Part shown: piece by piece, positions 60,339 through 64,000 of the stretch
Position numbering within the stretch: position 1 is the first letter of the stretch
Layout: each line of letters begins with the position of its first letter
Assembly (NCBI RefSeq): GCF_013170845.1
Contig: NZ_CP033367.1
Span: 1,612,001 to 1,676,000 of the forward strand
Length of the DNA stretch: 64,000 bases
Origin: Mesorhizobium loti R88b
GTDB taxonomy: Bacteria > Pseudomonadota > Alphaproteobacteria > Rhizobiales > Rhizobiaceae
Reading direction: 5' to 3'
Program-made: the position numbers and the translations under genes
Notes under the pieces: model-generated
Database searches by the model: none
What the model was told of the DNA's origin: nothing
What the model saw: the letters and a program-made list of their open reading frames with translations, nothing else

Positions 60339-60707
60339 ATGAAAGGCGTTGCAAAACTGGTGATTGCGGGTGCGATCTCGGCGGGGGTTGTCTACCCGTC
60401 CTATGCCGCGACGCTCAACACGATGGACGATGTCGGGGCCGCGATCCAGGCATGCTGGACGCCGCCGGCGGACGCGGGGAAGTCCACCGTGACGCTGAGT
60501 TTCAGCTTCAAGCGCGATGGTTCGCTGATCGGTCCGCCACGGCCGACCGCCGTCAAGGTGGCCGGCGATGATAAGGCGCGCAAGGCGTTCATCGAAGCGG
60601 CTATCGCGGCTGTCAAGAATTGTACGCCCCTGACCCTTTCACCGGCGCTGGCGAAAGGCATTGGCGGCAACGTCTTCACGATGCAATTGGTTTCCCCAAA
60701 ACAATAA
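60339..60707 (+). CDS. Small exported protein, TolA/TonB C-terminal-like
   Basis: A 122-residue protein with a signal peptide (KGVAKLVIAGAISAGVVYPSYA). The mature part (VGAAIQACWTPPADAGKSTVTLSFSFKRDGSLIGPPRPTAVKVAG, KAFIEAAIAAVKNCTPLTLSPALAKGIGGNVFTMQL) has the order and disulfide spacing of the TolA C-terminal domain/TonB-like fold in exported rhizobial proteins. No partner genes are nearby. Confidence 0.75.
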   Translation: MKGVAKLVIAGAISAGVVYPSYAATLNTMDDVGAAIQACWTPPADAGKSTVTLSFSFKRDGSLIGPPRPTAVKVAGDDKARKAFIEAAIAAVKNCTPLTLSPALAKGIGGNVFTMQLVSPKQ

Positions 60708-60756
60708 CCGCCTGGGAAGGCCTAAGCCTTCGCCAAGCTGCATCCCGGGCAACTGC

Positions 60757-60972
60757 TCAATGGCTCAGGCGCCTTACCTTGGCATGCCGTGCCAGGTCAG
60801 GTGTCTCGAAGACGTAGTCGCTCCAGGCCGATTCCGGGATTTGCCCGGCCAGATAGCATTCCAGCAACAGGCTTTGCTCTGGGTTGAGGGCCCTTGGCGC
60901 GCGCTCGTGATCCAGCCCGAGAGAATGAAAAAGATTTCTTGTCAGTTCCGATACCGTGAAGTGGATCGACAT
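60757..60972 (-). CDS. Conserved small protein
   Basis: A 71-residue soluble protein (SIHFTVSELTRNLFHSLGLD, ALNPEQSLLLECYLAGQIPE, SAWSDYVFETPDLARHAKV). AGGAG about 9 bases upstream fixes ATG 60972; the longer open frame upstream is not needed. The function is unknown. Confidence 0.7.
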   Translation of the reverse strand: MSIHFTVSELTRNLFHSLGLDHERAPRALNPEQSLLLECYLAGQIPESAWSDYVFETPDLARHAKVRRLSH

Positions 60973-61271
60973 CTGCGTTCTCCTCTGCCCTTCAACGCAG
61001 CAGTCACGCAAAGGTTTCAGCGGAAAGCGCTGGTAACAGTGGAGTGATCCAAACTCAGCGCCCGCTATCGTCGACGGCTCATGGCCCACCGTGTGATTTT
61101 CCGGTTCGTCTCAATCTTGAAATAAAAACGTAATATCGAATTCAGAGGAGCACTCTATACAACCGATGACACTTGCCAAGACCGAAAAGTCTTCAAGAAT
61201 TAGTTAAGGGTCACGCAAGAGAAGCTTAGCCGAATAACGCTTCAATCTCCTAGATCAGGGCCGTTGCCTCT
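60973..61271. other. Intergenic control region
   Basis: About 300 bp between two divergent genes. AT-rich near 61115-61205 (AATAAAAACGTAATATCGAA and TTAGTTAAGG). It probably holds promoters for both neighbours; no gene is seen. Confidence 0.4.
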
Positions 61272-62168
61272 ATGACTCGCTTCCGGCTTCTTATGTGCCT
61301 CGCGCTGATAACGGCAATGACGTTGGTGATTGGTACATCGTCATCCTATGCGGACAGTTGCGGCGCGATCAAAAGCCAGTTGGCTTCGGCCGGCAGCAGG
61401 GGAGCGAGCCCTGAGCTGGCGCAACTGCGTCGCCAGCTTGCCGCGATCCAGGGGCTGGAGCGGCAACGCAAATGTACAGCGCAGAGTGCGGCGGGAGGCT
61501 TCTTCAATGCGTGCGCCGATCTTGCAAGAAACCGGACCGAGGTACAGCGCCAGATGGCTGCCGCGTCCGGGCGCGACATGTCTGGCCTACAGGAACGGTT
61601 CGCAGCGCTTGGCTGCACGTCCTCGGCAAGCAATCAACGGTCAGCGAAGACACAATCCGCGGGCATCATGTTCGGGGGCAACGCGATGCTTTTTTGTGTA
61701 CGTCAGTCGGATGGATATTTTTTCCCGGCGCCGAAGTCGCAATTCGCCGACGGTACCAATCTCAAGGACATGGCCGATCAGTGCCGTTACATCTGTGATG
61801 ATCCGGCCGTCGATCTTTACACGCTGAGCGATGCCAGCCTGGAAACCGAGAAAATGGTCGCGCTTGATACGCGCAAACCCTACACCGAACTGCCAACCGC
61901 TTTTCGGTATCGTGACGATGCCAACTTCAAGGCCTGTGACATCAAGCGCTATTACCAGCGGGTTGCCGAACTGAGGGCGAGGACGGTGACACCCGCAGAC
62001 ATGACCAATGCCATCATCCCTCTGCCCCTGCCAAAACCGGAATTCGGCAATGTTGCGGCAATCCCGCAATTGGCGACCGAGGGTCAGGGCTTGGCCCAGC
62101 AGCAGTCGATCGACGCCAGCAAGCGGCCGGTGCGCTTGGTCGGCCCGGCCTTCTTCCCTACTGAATGA
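61272..62168 (+). CDS. DUF2865 domain exported protein
   Basis: A 298-residue protein with a signal peptide (LLMCLALITAMTLVIGTSSSYA). Cysteines recur in CGAIKSQL, RKCTAQS, FNACADLARN. The DUF2865 core is seen in GIMFGGNAMLFCVRQSDGYFFPAPKSQF, DMADQCRYICDDPAVDLYTLSD and MVALDTRKPYTELPTAFRYRDDANFKACDIKRYYQRVAELRARTVTPADM. It is a periplasmic protein of unknown role common in Rhizobiales. Gly-Arg-rich tails seen in some homologues are absent. Confidence 0.9.
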   Translation: MTRFRLLMCLALITAMTLVIGTSSSYADSCGAIKSQLASAGSRGASPELAQLRRQLAAIQGLERQRKCTAQSAAGGFFNACADLARNRTEVQRQMAAASGRDMSGLQERFAALGCTSSASNQRSAKTQSAGIMFGGNAMLFCVRQSDGYFFPAPKSQFADGTNLKDMADQCRYICDDPAVDLYTLSDASLETEKMVALDTRKPYTELPTAFRYRDDANFKACDIKRYYQRVAELRARTVTPADMTNAIIPLPLPKPEFGNVAAIPQLATEGQGLAQQQSIDASKRPVRLVGPAFFPTE

Positions 62169-62275
62169 CGCCCCCTCTCTTCGCGCTCTGCGGAGAGAGA
62201 TCGCAGCATACAATATCAGTCCGGAACAGAGGGGCACTCACGGCGTTGTGATCGACATCAGCCAGGAGAAACGTC

Positions 62276-62512
62276 ATGGCCACGTTCAGGGAAATGCGGG
62301 TTTTGGAGATCGTCGAAGACGGCTCCCTGACCAATGAAGAGAAGATCGCTGAACTGCGTGAAATTGAATCCGAGGCGCGTGGGCTGCAGCGGGCCGCTTC
62401 GGAGAGCCCGATGGGCGACGATGATGGCTGGCAGGACGATTTGCGCCAGGTTCGCTTCGCGCTCGACAAGCTTGGAGCGAAGGAGCCGAAGAAGGGCGCC
62501 GCATCGCTGTAG
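62276..62512 (+). CDS. Hypothetical small protein
   Basis: A 78-residue acidic, helical protein (FREMRVLEIVEDGSLTNEEKIAELREIESEARGLQRAASESPMGDDDGWQDDLRQVRFALDKLGAKEP). AGGAG upstream supports ATG 62276. No family is recognised. Confidence 0.65.
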   Translation: MATFREMRVLEIVEDGSLTNEEKIAELREIESEARGLQRAASESPMGDDDGWQDDLRQVRFALDKLGAKEPKKGAASL

Positions 62513-62557
62513 GTCCCGCTCGCATCACGGCTCAGGCCGGCGGCTTTTTGAGCCGCC

Positions 62558-62929
62558 TTAATCGCAGACCATGCGAACCCGTTGGCCAGGCGCGCTTACG
62601 TTCCTGCATGCCAGTTGTTTCTCCGAATCCGAGGCCGGGGGAGACGGCTGCGAAAGCCTCGTCTGGTGCCGTCTGTGCACAGCAGGCCGCATGACCCTGC
62701 GCTCGGAAAATTGTCCTGATGTCGAAAATTGTCCTGATGTCTGGGGCGGTCCTGGAAATGCGCCGTTGTCGACCTGCGGTTCGTAATCGACATTGGGCGG
62801 CGGCCGTTCCCAGAAGCGCCTTGCGTCGAGCCGCCGCGGAATCTCGACAGTACCGTCATAGCTGCGAGAGCAGCCGCTGCCGAAAAGCAGCGCAACGCCC
62901 AGCAAGAAAGGCCCAATTCGTCCAAGCAT
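62558..62929 (-). CDS. Small lipoprotein
   Basis: A 123-residue protein with a lipoprotein signal (RIGPFLLGVALLFGSGCSRS, lipobox SGC). The mature part is Pro/Arg-rich with a tandem pair TSGQFSTSGQFSE and a closing CRNVSAPGQRVRMVC. At DNA level the pair is a 15 bp tandem repeat near 62708-62740. The function is unknown. Confidence 0.65.
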   Translation of the reverse strand: MLGRIGPFLLGVALLFGSGCSRSYDGTVEIPRRLDARRFWERPPPNVDYEPQVDNGAFPGPPQTSGQFSTSGQFSERRVMRPAVHRRHQTRLSQPSPPASDSEKQLACRNVSAPGQRVRMVCD

Positions 62930-63112
62930 AAGCAACACCCCTGCACGGGCTTATAGCGCGGCCTTGGCCTGCCCGACAACCTGACGGAATAACGCAGGAG
63001 AAGCGGGCCGGTTGCGCCGTTAAGGTTAGCGGATCGTTAAGGCTTCTCGGGCACATTCCGCCGACGAACCGCGGAGGGAGGGTTCGGCCTTGATTTTCGG
63101 GGTGGGGACAGC

Positions 63113-64000
63113 ATGGCGGAAGCAGACGAAGCGATCGGCGCGCGCGGCAAGCGCGGGCCGCGCACATCGACAGCCCACGGCAACGGGGCGCCATCGAGCA
63201 CCGCCGAGATGGATTCGATCGGCGCGCTTCGCCAACTCGTCGAGGCTGGCTCTGATTGGACCTGGGAAACTGACGCCGAGCTGCGCTTTTCCTGGCTTTC
63301 GCAAAACTACCAGGCTGCGACGGGCATCGATCCGGCTGACGTGCTTGGCCGATTCCGCTTCGATTTCCTCAACCAGGTCCTGAAGGGCAATCGCAGCGCG
63401 GCAACGCATCTGGAGGATCTGCAGGCGCGCCGGCCGTTTCGCGACTTCGTCTACGAACTGAAGGGCGGCGGCGCCGATTGCCGCTGGGTACTGACGTCAG
63501 GCTTCCCAAGGTTTGACAGCGAAGGAAAGTTTGCCGGCTATCGCGGCATCGGCCGCAACGTCACCGCGTTGGCGAGCGCCTTCGAGGACATGGAGTTGAA
63601 CCCGTTGTCGGGCAGCGAACCCGGCCGGCATCTTGCCGATCTCGAACGCACGATGGACGCCATGCACATGGGCGTCGTGCTTCTCGATGCCAATCTCGAC
63701 ACACTGATCGTCAACAAGGCTTATCGCGACCTATCCAGGATTCCGGAGGGGGCGGTCACCGTCGGCGCTCCGTTCAGCCTGTTGATGGCGCTCAACCGCC
63801 GCAACGGCATCTATGGCGATATCGACGAACAGCAGTGGCAGCGCTACCTCGCCACCCGTATCGACGAGATCCGCGCCGGCTCCATCGTGCCACGCGAATT
63901 TGTCCATGCCGACGGCAGGACGATGATGTTCTCGGTGACGTCGCTCTCCGGGGGCAAGCGGCTATTGACCTACTACGACGTCACCGAGCTCAAGCTTCGC
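63113..64000 (+). CDS. PAS-domain sensor protein, 3' truncated by window
   Basis: The frame is open from ATG 63113 to the window end (296 codons). After a basic head come two PAS domains: residues about 40-150 (LVEAGSDWTWETDAELRFSWLSQNYQAATGIDPADVLGRFRFDFL...FRDFVYELKGGGADCRWVLTSGFPRFDSEGKFAGYRGIGRNVT) and 180-296 (LERTMDAMHMGVVLLDANLDTLIVNKAYRDLSRIPEG...REFVHADGRTMMFSVTSLSGGKRLLTYYDVTELKLR). The output domain, probably a histidine kinase or a GGDEF/EAL module, lies outside the window. Confidence 0.85.
   Translation, partial: MAEADEAIGARGKRGPRTSTAHGNGAPSSTAEMDSIGALRQLVEAGSDWTWETDAELRFSWLSQNYQAATGIDPADVLGRFRFDFLNQVLKGNRSAATHLEDLQARRPFRDFVYELKGGGADCRWVLTSGFPRFDSEGKFAGYRGIGRNVTALASAFEDMELNPLSGSEPGRHLADLERTMDAMHMGVVLLDANLDTLIVNKAYRDLSRIPEGAVTVGAPFSLLMALNRRNGIYGDIDEQQWQRYLATRIDEIRAGSIVPREFVHADGRTMMFSVTSLSGGKRLLTYYDVTELKLR

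Overview
The window reads as chromosome of an alphaproteobacterium of the order Hyphomicrobiales (Rhizobiales), most likely Mesorhizobium or a close relative. This rests on the high G+C backbone and on gene types typical of the group: a TrcR-type (DUF1013) regulator, DUF1192, DUF1127, DUF4164 next to zapA, DUF2865, a class I fructose-bisphosphate aldolase and a rhizobial-type RpoH. No rRNA and no CRISPR array were seen. The genus is inferred from gene content; no marker-gene comparison was possible.

Positions 1-26.8 kb are ordinary chromosome. First comes a partial SRPBCC protein, an ArsR regulator, an MFS transporter, a quinone oxidoreductase, a LuxR-type regulator and TrcR. Then follows a small electrophile/stress-type locus (YafY/WYL regulator, MGMT-like protein, DJ-1/PfpI protein, DUF1127 peptide, ring-cleaving VOC dioxygenase) that carries two copies of one long inverted repeat. 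Next are a PMT-type glycosyltransferase, a GDSL hydrolase and a DUF899 protein, and a minus-strand central-carbon block (tkt, gap, a K+/H+ antiporter, pgk, class I aldolase). The left arm ends with DUF4164/zapA, a 1-Cys peroxiredoxin, an MBL-fold hydrolase, rpoH, an RluD-type pseudouridine synthase and a tRNA-Glu(CTC).

Positions 26,810-57,424 are a 30.6 kb integrated element. It lies between an intact tRNA-Glu gene and a 48 bp exact copy of that gene's 3' part, with a tyrosine recombinase (55,871-57,211) at the distal end. Inside are three zones. (a) A cargo zone (27-45 kb) of lower G+C holds DUF4760, SinR/Cas2-like, coiled-coil/TM and DUF4145 proteins, Tat-exported proteins, an XRE regulator, a ClpP-like exported protein, an IS3-family insertion that splits a small gene, many small exported or membrane proteins, and a secreted protein with a MACPF-like signature. 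(b) A phage-like zone (45-52.1 kb) holds an HGG-motif protein, a tail-spike-like protein and an 869-residue ejection-type protein with an N-terminal LAS-peptidase-like domain. (c) A tightly overlapping early operon (52.1-54.9 kb) holds an excisionase-like gene, an HNH/AP2 endonuclease, a replication-initiator-like protein and small DNA-binding proteins. I see no capsid, portal, terminase or tail-tube gene, so this is not a complete prophage. A ~100 bp upstream region is duplicated in front of both the tail-spike gene and the ejection-protein module, which suggests coordinated control.

After the element the chromosome resumes: a small exported protein, a second VOC dioxygenase, a glutathione S-transferase with a Lys/Ala-rich histone-H1-like N-terminal tail, exported proteins including DUF2865, a small lipoprotein, and a PAS-domain sensor cut by the window edge.
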